Positions 7,189-15,388 of a DNA stretch of 33,080 nucleotides are shown piece by piece. The DNA comes from Candidatus Staskawiczbacteria bacterium RIFCSPHIGHO2_01_FULL_39_25 (lineage in GTDB: Bacteria > Patescibacteriota > Minisyncoccia > Minisyncoccales > Staskawiczbacteraceae). The notes beneath the pieces are model-generated. The model saw only the letters and a program-made list of their open reading frames with translations, was not told the origin of the DNA and made no database searches. A program made the translations under genes and the position numbers. The DNA is taken from positions 102,147-135,226 of the forward strand of contig MHOO01000011.1 in the NCBI GenBank assembly GCA_001820095.1, given 5' to 3'. Positions within the stretch are counted from its first letter, which is position 1, and each line of letters starts with the position of its first letter.

Positions 7189-10100
7189 ATGGCTGAGATA
7201 GCACAAAAAGTAAAAAATTTCTCAAAGTCCCATCTGTCGTTCTCTACCCCTCACTTTCTCCAAATGCAGAGGGAAACATGGGATGATTTTGTGGAAGTCA
7301 GGCTTAAAGAGCTTTTCTCTGAAATCTCGCCTATTTTAGATTACACGGGCAAGGAGTTTGAACTCTGGTTTTTAGATTATAAATTAGGCAAGCCGAACTA
7401 TAAAAACGGCCTGGATGCAAAAAGGAATAATGATTCCCTGGAAGTTTCTTTGCGCTGCAAAATCAGGCTCGTGAACTTAAAAACCAAAGAGGTAAAAGAA
7501 CAGGAAGTTTTCCTGGCTGATTTTCCGTTGATGACCGAGCGCGGCACTTTCGTGGTCAATGGCGTGGAACGAGTGGTAGTGTCCCAGCTTATCAGGTCTC
7601 CGGGGGCTTTCTTTACCTCCAGATCATTACGTGGAAAAAATAATTTCGGGGCAAAAATTATTCCTAACCGGGGAGCCTGGCTGGAATTTGAAACAGAAGA
7701 ATCCGGATTTATCGGGGTTAAAATAAACCGCAAGAGAAAAGTTCCCGCAACCACGCTCTTATTAGCATTGGGGTTAGACACCATAGAAAAAATAGAAAAA
7801 GAATTTAAGGATGTTGATATTGGGGAAATAAAATACATTAAAGAAACCTTAAAGCGCGATACCTGCAAAGACCAGAAAGAGGCATTGGTAGAAATATATA
7901 GAAGGCTAAGGCCCGGAGACTTGGTAACTCCCGATACTGCCCAAGATCTGATCTTTAATATGTTTTTTAATTTTGACCGATACGACTTGTCAAAAGTCGG
8001 CAGATGGAAAACATGGCAGCGATTGCCCCAGTTAGACACCAGGAAAAACAAAGAAAAGGATATTGAAAAAGAAGACCGCATTTTAAAAATAGAAGACTTA
8101 GCCGAAGTCGTAAAGGAGGTAATCAGGCTAAACAACAACCCAAATGCAAAAGCTGACCAGGTTGATCACTTGGGAAACCGAAGGGTAAGAACTTTGTCTG
8201 AACTGCTGCAAAACAGGCTGCGAGTTGGCTTGATGAGAATGGAAAGGATTATCAAAGACAAAATGTCTACCTTAGATCCCGCTACCATTACCTCTATTCA
8301 ACTTATCAACCCAAGGCCATTGATGGCAGTGGTTAAGGAATTTTTTACCTCGTCGCAGTTCTCCCAATTTATGGATAATGAAAATCCTTTAGCTGAATTG
8401 GAACATAAGAGGAGGCTGACTACTACTGGTCCCGGCGGCCTTACCCGCGAGAGGGCAGGCTTTGAGGTGCGAGACGTCCAGCCATCCCACTATGGCAGAA
8501 TCTGTCCCATTGAAACCCCTGAAGGGCCTAACGTAGGATTGGTAGGGCACTTGGCCTCGTTTGCCAAAGTCAACCCTTATGGATTCATTGAAGCCCCCTA
8601 TTTTAAAGTGAAAAATGGCAGGATTACCGACGAAGTCCACTATCTTTCCGCTCAAGAGGAAGAGCGGTATGTTATTGTTCCTGCATCAGTTCCATTAGAT
8701 AAAAACCAAAAAATTCTCCCTGAAATTCCTCCCGATAAGGTAGAAGCACGGGTAAAAGGCGAGCCGGCCGAGGTAGAAATTTCCAAGGTTGATTATTCAG
8801 ATGTTTCTTCAAAACAGTTTATTTCCGCGGCGGCGGCATTAATTCCTTTCTTGCAGAATGATGACGCCTCCAGGGCGTTAATGGGATCTAACATGCAGAG
8901 GCAGGCTGTTCCCTTGGTAAGGCCCGAAGCTCCACTAGTAGGCACGGGAGTAGAAAGGAATGTAGCTCGGGATTCCGGCCAAGTCATTTTGGCTAAGGCA
9001 AACGGGGTGATAAAAGAGGTAGATGCCGCCCATATTAAAGTACTCTATGATATTAATGGAAAAAATGTTGAGGAAGAATACGAGCTCCAGACGTTTGTAA
9101 GAACCAACCAATATTCCTGTTTCCACCAAAAGCCAATTGTAGAAAAAGGTGAAAAAATTAAGAAAGGAGATGTGCTGGCCGATGGAGCAGCTATTAACCA
9201 GGGCAGGCTGGCGTTAGGCAGGAATATTTTAGTCTGCTTTTTGCCCTTAAGGGGCGGAGGGTTTGAAGACTCCATTACCATTTCAGAAAAATTAGTTAAA
9301 GAATTTGAATTTACCTCTATCCATATTGAAGATTTCACCTGCGACGTGCGGGAAACAAAACTAGGCCCGGAAGTGACCACGTCAGATATCCCTAACGTAG
9401 GGGAAGAAAAATTAAAAGACTTAGATGAGGAAGGAATTGTCAGGGTGGGAGCCCAGGTAGGCCCCAACGATATTTTAGTGGGAAAAATTTCTCCTAAGGG
9501 CGAAGCCGAATTAACTCCGGAAGAACGATTGTTGCGGGCTATTTTCGGCGAAAAAGCCAAGGACGTAAAAGATTCTTCCTTGAGGATGGAACACGGCAAG
9601 AAGGGAAAAGTTACCAATGTAAAAATATTTTCACGGGATTTGGGCCATAAATTAGAACCAGGCGTTATTAAGAAGGTTCAGGTAGAAATTGCTGAAACCA
9701 GGCATGTAAAAGTAGGAGACAAGCTGGTGGGGCGCCATGGAAACAAAGGAGTCGTTTCAAAAATATTGCCTGAAGGGGAAATGCCATTTTTGGCTGACGG
9801 CACCCCTATTGATTTGGTGCTGTCGCCGTTATCGGTGCCATCAAGAATGAATCTCGGGCAAATTTTGGAAACTCATTTAGGCTGGGCTGCCCATAAATTA
9901 AACTATTTGGCCATTACTCCCGCACTGTTGGGCGCCAATAAAGAAGATATTAAAAAAGAATTAAAAGAAGCGGGGCTTCCTGAATCCGGCCAGGAAACGT
10001 TGTATGACGGAAAGACTGGGCTTCCATTCCCACGGAAAATCACGGTTGGTTATATGTATGTTATGAAGCTGATCCACATGGTTGATGACAAGGTGCACGC

Positions 10101-10419
10101 CAGATCCATTGGCCCCTATTCACTAATTACCCAGCAGCCATTAGGAGGAAAGGCCCAGTTCGGAGGCCAGAGATTTGGAGAAATGGAAGTGTGGGCGCTG
10201 CAAGGGTACGGCGCTGCTTATACTTTGCAGGAAATGTTAACGATTAAATCAGACGACGTTGTTGGAAGAGCTACTACCTATGAGTCTATTTTAAAAGGAG
10301 AGCCGATACGAAACCCGAATATTCCAGCATCTTTTAACTTATTAGTGGCGGAATTAAAATCACTTGGCATGTCTGTTGAAGTAAAGGAAAAGTCCAGAGA
10401 AGATAAAGCAAAATCCTAG
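7189..10419 (+). CDS. rpoB: DNA-directed RNA polymerase subunit beta
   Basis: HYGRICPIETPEGPNVGLVGHLASFA, GDKLVGRHGNKGVVSKILPEGEMPFLADGTPIDLVL, GGKAQFGGQRFGEMEVWALQGYGAAYTLQEMLTIKSDD. Confidence 0.99.
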   Translation: MAEIAQKVKNFSKSHLSFSTPHFLQMQRETWDDFVEVRLKELFSEISPILDYTGKEFELWFLDYKLGKPNYKNGLDAKRNNDSLEVSLRCKIRLVNLKTKEVKEQEVFLADFPLMTERGTFVVNGVERVVVSQLIRSPGAFFTSRSLRGKNNFGAKIIPNRGAWLEFETEESGFIGVKINRKRKVPATTLLLALGLDTIEKIEKEFKDVDIGEIKYIKETLKRDTCKDQKEALVEIYRRLRPGDLVTPDTAQDLIFNMFFNFDRYDLSKVGRWKTWQRLPQLDTRKNKEKDIEKEDRILKIEDLAEVVKEVIRLNNNPNAKADQVDHLGNRRVRTLSELLQNRLRVGLMRMERIIKDKMSTLDPATITSIQLINPRPLMAVVKEFFTSSQFSQFMDNENPLAELEHKRRLTTTGPGGLTRERAGFEVRDVQPSHYGRICPIETPEGPNVGLVGHLASFAKVNPYGFIEAPYFKVKNGRITDEVHYLSAQEEERYVIVPASVPLDKNQKILPEIPPDKVEARVKGEPAEVEISKVDYSDVSSKQFISAAAALIPFLQNDDASRALMGSNMQRQAVPLVRPEAPLVGTGVERNVARDSGQVILAKANGVIKEVDAAHIKVLYDINGKNVEEEYELQTFVRTNQYSCFHQKPIVEKGEKIKKGDVLADGAAINQGRLALGRNILVCFLPLRGGGFEDSITISEKLVKEFEFTSIHIEDFTCDVRETKLGPEVTTSDIPNVGEEKLKDLDEEGIVRVGAQVGPNDILVGKISPKGEAELTPEERLLRAIFGEKAKDVKDSSLRMEHGKKGKVTNVKIFSRDLGHKLEPGVIKKVQVEIAETRHVKVGDKLVGRHGNKGVVSKILPEGEMPFLADGTPIDLVLSPLSVPSRMNLGQILETHLGWAAHKLNYLAITPALLGANKEDIKKELKEAGLPESGQETLYDGKTGLPFPRKITVGYMYVMKLIHMVDDKVHARSIGPYSLITQQPLGGKAQFGGQRFGEMEVWALQGYGAAYTLQEMLTIKSDDVVGRATTYESILKGEPIRNPNIPASFNLLVAELKSLGMSVEVKEKSREDKAKS

Positions 10420-10440
10420 ACCCGTGGGTCTGGCAGTATT

Positions 10441-11019
10441 ATGGCAAAAGAAAAAGGCCTTCCATTATTATTAATAGGAATGATGGCATTGTTTATCGCC
10501 GTTATTGTCTTTGCAGGATACTTGGCTTATCAAGAATATCAGGTGTCAAAAAATCAAGATACTTTGAAATCCCAAACCCCAATGACCAATGTCCAATCAA
10601 ATGCCAATGACCAAAATTCAAATACCGAAAACGCAGACTGGAAAACATACATAAATAATGAAGGAAAATTTAGTTTAGAATATCCTTCTCATTGGAAACT
10701 AGATGATAGATCAAATGAAGGATATATTGAATATGGGCCTAATAAAAACGTTATTTTCACGGGAGAAGAAGGATATTTACAAGTTTCCTATGGAAATAGC
10801 TTTGGCGGAATGTGCCCTCAAGGTTACGAAAAAATACAAATAGGTAGCAAAGAGTTTGATGTGTGTCATTCTGTTGAAAATGATATAGAGAATTGGTCTG
10901 TCTCAGGAAAACAATTCGGCAACTTTGCAATAGGTATGTTTATTACTGCTAACAAGCCATACCTTTCTAATAGAGTTATTATTTTAAAAATGCTTTCCAC
11001 GTTTAAATTTACCAATTAG
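10441..11019 (+). CDS. membrane-anchored protein with PsbP-like/SLEYPSHW domain
   Basis: One N-terminal TM, repeat-encoded linker, then WKTYINNEGKFSLEYPSHWKL; lies between rpoB and rpoC. Confidence 0.6.
   Translation: MAKEKGLPLLLIGMMALFIAVIVFAGYLAYQEYQVSKNQDTLKSQTPMTNVQSNANDQNSNTENADWKTYINNEGKFSLEYPSHWKLDDRSNEGYIEYGPNKNVIFTGEEGYLQVSYGNSFGGMCPQGYEKIQIGSKEFDVCHSVENDIENWSVSGKQFGNFAIGMFITANKPYLSNRVIILKMLSTFKFTN
10565..10624. repeat. CCAATGA-dialect heptad tract inside the rpoB-rpoC spacer ORF
   Basis: TGAAATC CCAAACC CCAATGA CCAATGT CCAATCA (AATG) CCAATGA CCAAAAT TCAAATA. Confidence 0.75.
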
Positions 11020-11027
11020 TTTTTAAA

Positions 11028-11088
11028 ATTCAAATATTGTAATATTTCAAATTGAATTCAAATTTCAAATTGAAAATTTCAAATTCAC
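11028..11088. repeat. TTCAAAT/TTGAAAT palindromic tract upstream of rpoC
   Basis: TTCAAATATTG..ATATTTCAAATTGAATTCAAATTTCAAATTGAAAATTTCAAATTCA; ends ~4 nt before the rpoC ATG. Confidence 0.7.
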
Positions 11089-11092
11089 GCTC

Positions 11093-14000
11093 ATGCGAGT
11101 CTTAGACCTAGAATCAATCAGAATCAAAATTGCCTCTCCTGAAGAAATCTTGCAGTGGTCTCACGGCGAGATCATCAGGCCCGAGACCATTAACTACCGA
11201 ACCCAGAAGCCTGAAAAGGACGGGCTTTTTGATGAACGGATTTTCGGCCCTGAAAAAGACTATGAGTGCGCCTGCGGAAAATATAAAAGGATACGGTACA
11301 AAGGAATTGTCTGCGACCGGTGCGGGGTTGAGGTTACCAAATCCCAGGTGAGAAGGGAACGAATGGGCCATATAAAATTGTCCACGCCGGTTTCCCATAT
11401 CTGGTTTTTACGGGGGGTCCCCTCACGAATGGGGTTGGTGTTAAATAAGAGCTCGCAGCAATTGGAAAAAGTCATTTATTTTTCTTCTTACATTATTACT
11501 AAGGTCAATGACGAAGCGCGAAATACCATTTTAGACCAGGTGGAACAGGAATATAAAACAAAGGCGAAGAAAGAAAAAACCGATGCCAAAAAACAGGAAC
11601 TAAAACAACTTAAAGAGAAAGTAAAAGAAGAAATACTGGAAATAAAAGAGTTGAGGATTTTATCTGAAGTCGTTTACCACGATTTATCGTTAAAATATGG
11701 CGAAATATTTGAAGCAGGAACTGGAGCAGAAGTCATTAAAGACCTCTTTAATAAAATTGATCTGCAAAAAACTACCGATGAATTGGTCAAAGAAAGCAAA
11801 GAAGCCCCTCCCATAACTAAGAAAAAGATTTTAAGAAGATTAAAACTTTTCCAGGGAATGCTGCGCGCAAAAGTCAGGCCGGAGTGGATGTTTATTGATG
11901 TCTTACCCGTCCTGCCTCCGGACTTAAGGCCGATGGTCCAGTTGGATGGCGGACGGTACGCCTCTTCTGACCTCAATGACTTATATAGAAGGGTTATTAA
12001 CAGAAACAACCGGTTAAAGTACCTGCAGGAAATTTCAGCTCCGCCGGTCATTGTCAGAAACGAGAAAAGAATGCTCCAGGAAGCCGTAGACGCTTTAATT
12101 GATAATGAAATGAGAAAAGGCGTAACGACCACTGCTACCACCGGTGGCAAGCGGTTATTAAAATCTTTGGCCGCCATGCTGGCAGGCAAACAGGGAAGGT
12201 TCAGGCAGAACCTTTTGGGGAAACGAGTTGATTATTCTGGAAGATCTGTTATCGCTGTGGGCCCCGAGCTTAGCTTTTCGCAGTGCGGGTTGCCTAAAAC
12301 TTTGGCGCTGGAAATATTTAAGCCATTTGTTATCAAGAGAATTTTAGATAAAGAGCTAGCTTATAACATCCGCGGGGCGGCTAGGCTGATTGAAGAAAAA
12401 GTTTCCGAAGTTTGGGCTATTTTAGAAGAAATAGTTAAGGATAAAGTCGTGCTGTTAAACCGAGCCCCTACCTTGCATAGGTTGGGAATTCAGGCATTTC
12501 ATCCCGTGTTAACCGAGGGAGAAACTATTAAGCTGCATCCTTTGGCTTGCGAAGCGTTTAATGCTGATTTTGACGGCGACCAAATGGCCGTGTATTTGCC
12601 GTTATCAGAAGAGGCCCAAAAAGAAGCCAGGGAAATTATGCTTTCTTCGCTTAACTTGCTAAGGCCGGCCACAGGACTGCCGGTTATCGGCCCGTTCCGA
12701 GACATTGCGCTGGGGTGTTACTTTTTGACCAAAATGAAAGAGCCCAAGGAAGGCCAAGAAGTAAAAATTTACTCTAGCATGGAAGAGGCTATTACGGCCC
12801 ATGAATATGGATTTTTAGACTTGACCCAAAAAATTAAGGTTCCAAACCCAAAGTCCGATGCTCATGAAATTATTGAGACCTGCGTGGGCAGGCTTATCGT
12901 CAACGCCACTTTGCCCAAAACTTATCCGTATGTTTCAAAGCTCATAGACAACAAGGTCTTGAAGGCCCTGGTGAGGGACATCATTGAAAAGTATCCTGGG
13001 CAGGAGTCAATTACTACCTTAGATAAAATTAAGGTCATGGGTTTTGAATACTGCACGTTGTCGGGCATAAGCTGGGGCATGGATGACTTAATAGTTCCTA
13101 AAGAGAAAAAGCAAATGATATTTGATGCCGAACGGGAAATAGAAAAAATTGATACCCATTATGAAAAAGGGCTTTTGAGCCACGATGAAAAAACTTCACA
13201 AAAAATTATGATTTGGCAGGGAGTAAAAGCACGGCTTGAAGTATTATTGAAGACGACGTTGCCAGAAGACGGCCCTGTAATTTCTATTATTACGGCGGGA
13301 GCCAGGGCTACGTGGTCCCAACCCATACAAATGGCCGGCATGAAAGGCTTGGTGAACAACCCTGCCGGAGACATTATTGAGCTGCCGGTCAAGTCATCGT
13401 TTGCCGAAGGCTTTAACGTATTGGAATATTTTATTTCCACCCACGGCGCCAGAAAGGGAACTGCCGACACTGCTCTAAGGACTTCATCGGCCGGATATCT
13501 GACCAGGCGATTAATTGATGTTGCCCATGATGTTATTACTTCAGAAGAAGACTGCGGAGACAAAAAAGGAATGACCGTGTTTAAAAAAGAAGCTGATGAT
13601 ATAGAACAGGACTTCACATTTAAATTGGTAGGAAGGACCTGCATGGAAGATGTGGTAAAAAATAAGGAAACCATTGTAAAGAAAGGCGAAATTATTAACT
13701 GGCATCAAGCTGGCCAAATCGTCAAGGAGGGCATTGAAAAAGCGGTTATCAGATCTCCGTTAAACTGCAAGAGCACGCGGGGTGTTTGCCAAAAATGCTA
13801 TGGCTGGGATTTAAGCAGGAACCAGCTGGTAAAACTGGGTGAAGCGGTGGGAGTGGTAGCGGCCCAAGCCATTGGAGAACCAGGAACCCAGCTTACCTTG
13901 AGAACCCACCACTTGGGGGGCGTGGTGGGAGCCGGGGATATTACCCAGGGCTTGCCAAGAATTGAAGAAATTTTTGAAGCCAGGAACCCAAAAGGGGAAG

Positions 14001-14650
14001 CTGTTATGTCATTGGCAGAAGGCAAGGTTATAAAAATTGATGAAGAGAAGCGGGTAGTCACCATAAAACCGGCCGGCAAGAAAGGCAATAAAGAATTGCC
14101 GCCAATTGAATACAAGATTCCGGGTAAGATTGCTATTTTGGTTGCCGTAGGAGATGAGGTGAAAGAAAATCAGCCATTGTGCGGGGGAAATTTGGATTTG
14201 AAGAAATTGTATAAATCTGCAGGCATGGAGGCCACCCAAAAATATATTTTAAAAGAGGTGCAAAGGATTTATGCTTCGCAGGGTGTGGATATCAACGATA
14301 AACATGTTGAGGTTATCATCCAAAAGATGTTTTCAAGGATCAGGGTGAAAGAAGAAGGGGATGCAACTTGGGTGCGGGGCGAAGTGGTTGAGTGGTCTAT
14401 ATTCCAAGAAGAAGTGGAACGATTAAAGAAGCTGAAAAAAGAGCCTCCATTGGGAAGCCAAATATTGCTGGGAATTTCAGAGGTGGCGTTGGCATCAGAA
14501 TCATTCTTGTCAGCGGCTTCCTTCCAGCAAACTTCACGGGTGCTAATTAAAGCCGCACTTGAAGGCAAAGAGGATAAACTGCGCGGACTTAAAGAAAACG
14601 TTATCATTGGAAAGCTCATTCCGGTAGGCACGGGGTTTCGTAAAAAGTAA
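11093..14650 (+). CDS. rpoC: DNA-directed RNA polymerase subunit beta'
   Basis: CACGKYKRIRYKGIVCDRCGVEVT zinc motif, NADFDGDQMAVYLPLS catalytic motif, AAQAIGEPGTQLTLRTHHLGG. Confidence 0.99.
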   Translation: MRVLDLESIRIKIASPEEILQWSHGEIIRPETINYRTQKPEKDGLFDERIFGPEKDYECACGKYKRIRYKGIVCDRCGVEVTKSQVRRERMGHIKLSTPVSHIWFLRGVPSRMGLVLNKSSQQLEKVIYFSSYIITKVNDEARNTILDQVEQEYKTKAKKEKTDAKKQELKQLKEKVKEEILEIKELRILSEVVYHDLSLKYGEIFEAGTGAEVIKDLFNKIDLQKTTDELVKESKEAPPITKKKILRRLKLFQGMLRAKVRPEWMFIDVLPVLPPDLRPMVQLDGGRYASSDLNDLYRRVINRNNRLKYLQEISAPPVIVRNEKRMLQEAVDALIDNEMRKGVTTTATTGGKRLLKSLAAMLAGKQGRFRQNLLGKRVDYSGRSVIAVGPELSFSQCGLPKTLALEIFKPFVIKRILDKELAYNIRGAARLIEEKVSEVWAILEEIVKDKVVLLNRAPTLHRLGIQAFHPVLTEGETIKLHPLACEAFNADFDGDQMAVYLPLSEEAQKEAREIMLSSLNLLRPATGLPVIGPFRDIALGCYFLTKMKEPKEGQEVKIYSSMEEAITAHEYGFLDLTQKIKVPNPKSDAHEIIETCVGRLIVNATLPKTYPYVSKLIDNKVLKALVRDIIEKYPGQESITTLDKIKVMGFEYCTLSGISWGMDDLIVPKEKKQMIFDAEREIEKIDTHYEKGLLSHDEKTSQKIMIWQGVKARLEVLLKTTLPEDGPVISIITAGARATWSQPIQMAGMKGLVNNPAGDIIELPVKSSFAEGFNVLEYFISTHGARKGTADTALRTSSAGYLTRRLIDVAHDVITSEEDCGDKKGMTVFKKEADDIEQDFTFKLVGRTCMEDVVKNKETIVKKGEIINWHQAGQIVKEGIEKAVIRSPLNCKSTRGVCQKCYGWDLSRNQLVKLGEAVGVVAAQAIGEPGTQLTLRTHHLGGVVGAGDITQGLPRIEEIFEARNPKGEAVMSLAEGKVIKIDEEKRVVTIKPAGKKGNKELPPIEYKIPGKIAILVAVGDEVKENQPLCGGNLDLKKLYKSAGMEATQKYILKEVQRIYASQGVDINDKHVEVIIQKMFSRIRVKEEGDATWVRGEVVEWSIFQEEVERLKKLKKEPPLGSQILLGISEVALASESFLSAASFQQTSRVLIKAALEGKEDKLRGLKENVIIGKLIPVGTGFRKK

Positions 14651-14682
14651 CTGTCACTTGCTGGCTTTTCTCAAAGGTGTAA

Positions 14683-14815
14683 TCGCTCGGCAATGGCATT
14701 CGTGGAGCACGGCGTTGTTTGAAATTGCAGGTATTTTATGCAATTTCAAACGCGCCTAGTTCTCGGCGCCCACAACGGGGCGCCTGCGAAATGCACTACT
14801 CATGCCACTGCCTCG
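14683..14815. other. multi-stem structured segment 3' of rpoC
   Basis: Closing stem GGCAATGGCAT/ATGCCACTGCC enclosing GGCGttGTTTGAAATTGCA/TGCAATTTCAAACgCGCC and GGCGCCC-acaacg-GGGCGCC. Confidence 0.65.
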
Positions 14816-14839
14816 CTTTTAAAAGAGTCGCGTTAGCAT

Positions 14840-14881
14840 AAAAATCCGCCAGGCGCAGAATTGTGTCCTGGCGGATTTTTT
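14840..14881. terminator. strong terminator downstream of rpoC
   Basis: AAAAATCCGCCAGG-cgcagaattgtgt-CCTGGCGGATTTTTT. Confidence 0.9.
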
Positions 14882-14895
14882 GTAGGGTTGCGCTA

Positions 14896-14924
14896 TTGAC
14901 ATATACTCGTAAAGGGTGTATAAT
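14896..14924 (+). promoter_or_regulatory. consensus sigma70-type promoter
   Basis: TTGACA -17 nt- TATAAT, exact consensus. Confidence 0.85.
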
Positions 14925-14985
14925 TAAGGATTAGGGGAAACAATGGGTTTTCCCCGAACAAAACATTCTTTTTAGAGGAGTTCGT

Positions 14986-15204
14986 ATGAGGCTTACCGTC
15001 GCCTATTTGTGCATGGTAGTGGGAGCAACTTCGGGCTTAGTTTTCCTTTCGTTGGTGTATTTACTGGGGTCTGAAATGATTCCAGTGCATCCTGCCGGAG
15101 GCTGGGCATTCGCCTCAATCCCCATCAGCCTTGTCTTTTCCCTTCTGGGAAATAAGTTATACGCTAAACCTCGTTGTCCCTACTGCCAAAGGCATCACGC
15201 CTGA
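14986..15204 (+). CDS. 72-aa membrane protein, two predicted TM segments and C-terminal CPYC
   Basis: GAGGAG Shine-Dalgarno 5 nt before the ATG; own promoter and terminator. Confidence 0.7.
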   Translation: MRLTVAYLCMVVGATSGLVFLSLVYLLGSEMIPVHPAGGWAFASIPISLVFSLLGNKLYAKPRCPYCQRHHA

Positions 15205-15210
15205 AATCAC

Positions 15211-15244
15211 ATGCCCCTGCAAGCAATTTGCAGGGGCTTTTTTG
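15211..15244. terminator. terminator of the 72-aa ORF
   Basis: CCCCTGCAA-gcaa-TTGCAGGGGCTTTTTT. Confidence 0.9.
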
Positions 15245-15256
15245 TTGGATGGTTTC

Positions 15257-15284
15257 TTGAATAATAAAGGCAGAATGATATAAT
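15257..15284 (+). promoter_or_regulatory. candidate promoter of ftsK
   Basis: TTGAAT -16 nt- TATAAT. Confidence 0.6.
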
Positions 15285-15309
15285 TATAGAAATGGCTAAA
15301 GCCATTTAT

Positions 15310-15374
15310 ATATTGCGTCGCTCGGTCGGCATTTGAAAATTGCTTTTTCAAATGCCTCCCTTCGCTAGCAATAT
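15310..15374. other. nested hairpin in ftsK 5' region
   Basis: ATATTGC ... GGCATTTGAAAA-ttgc-TTTTTCAAATGCC ... GCAATAT. Confidence 0.75.
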
Positions 15375-15388
15375 GGAACGCATATTAT

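Noticed and set aside
7398-8138. Long antisense ORFs within rpoB, rpoC and ftsK (e.g. 7398-8138, 13159-13674, 15385-16269)
   Set aside because: Opposite to clearly conserved genes, low-complexity Ser/Lys-rich translations, no initiation signals; codon-bias shadows.
14683-14815. Integron attC site
   Set aside because: Stem-rich, but I could not place R'/R'' core sites (GTTRRRY) in the right arrangement, and no integrase or cassette array is present.
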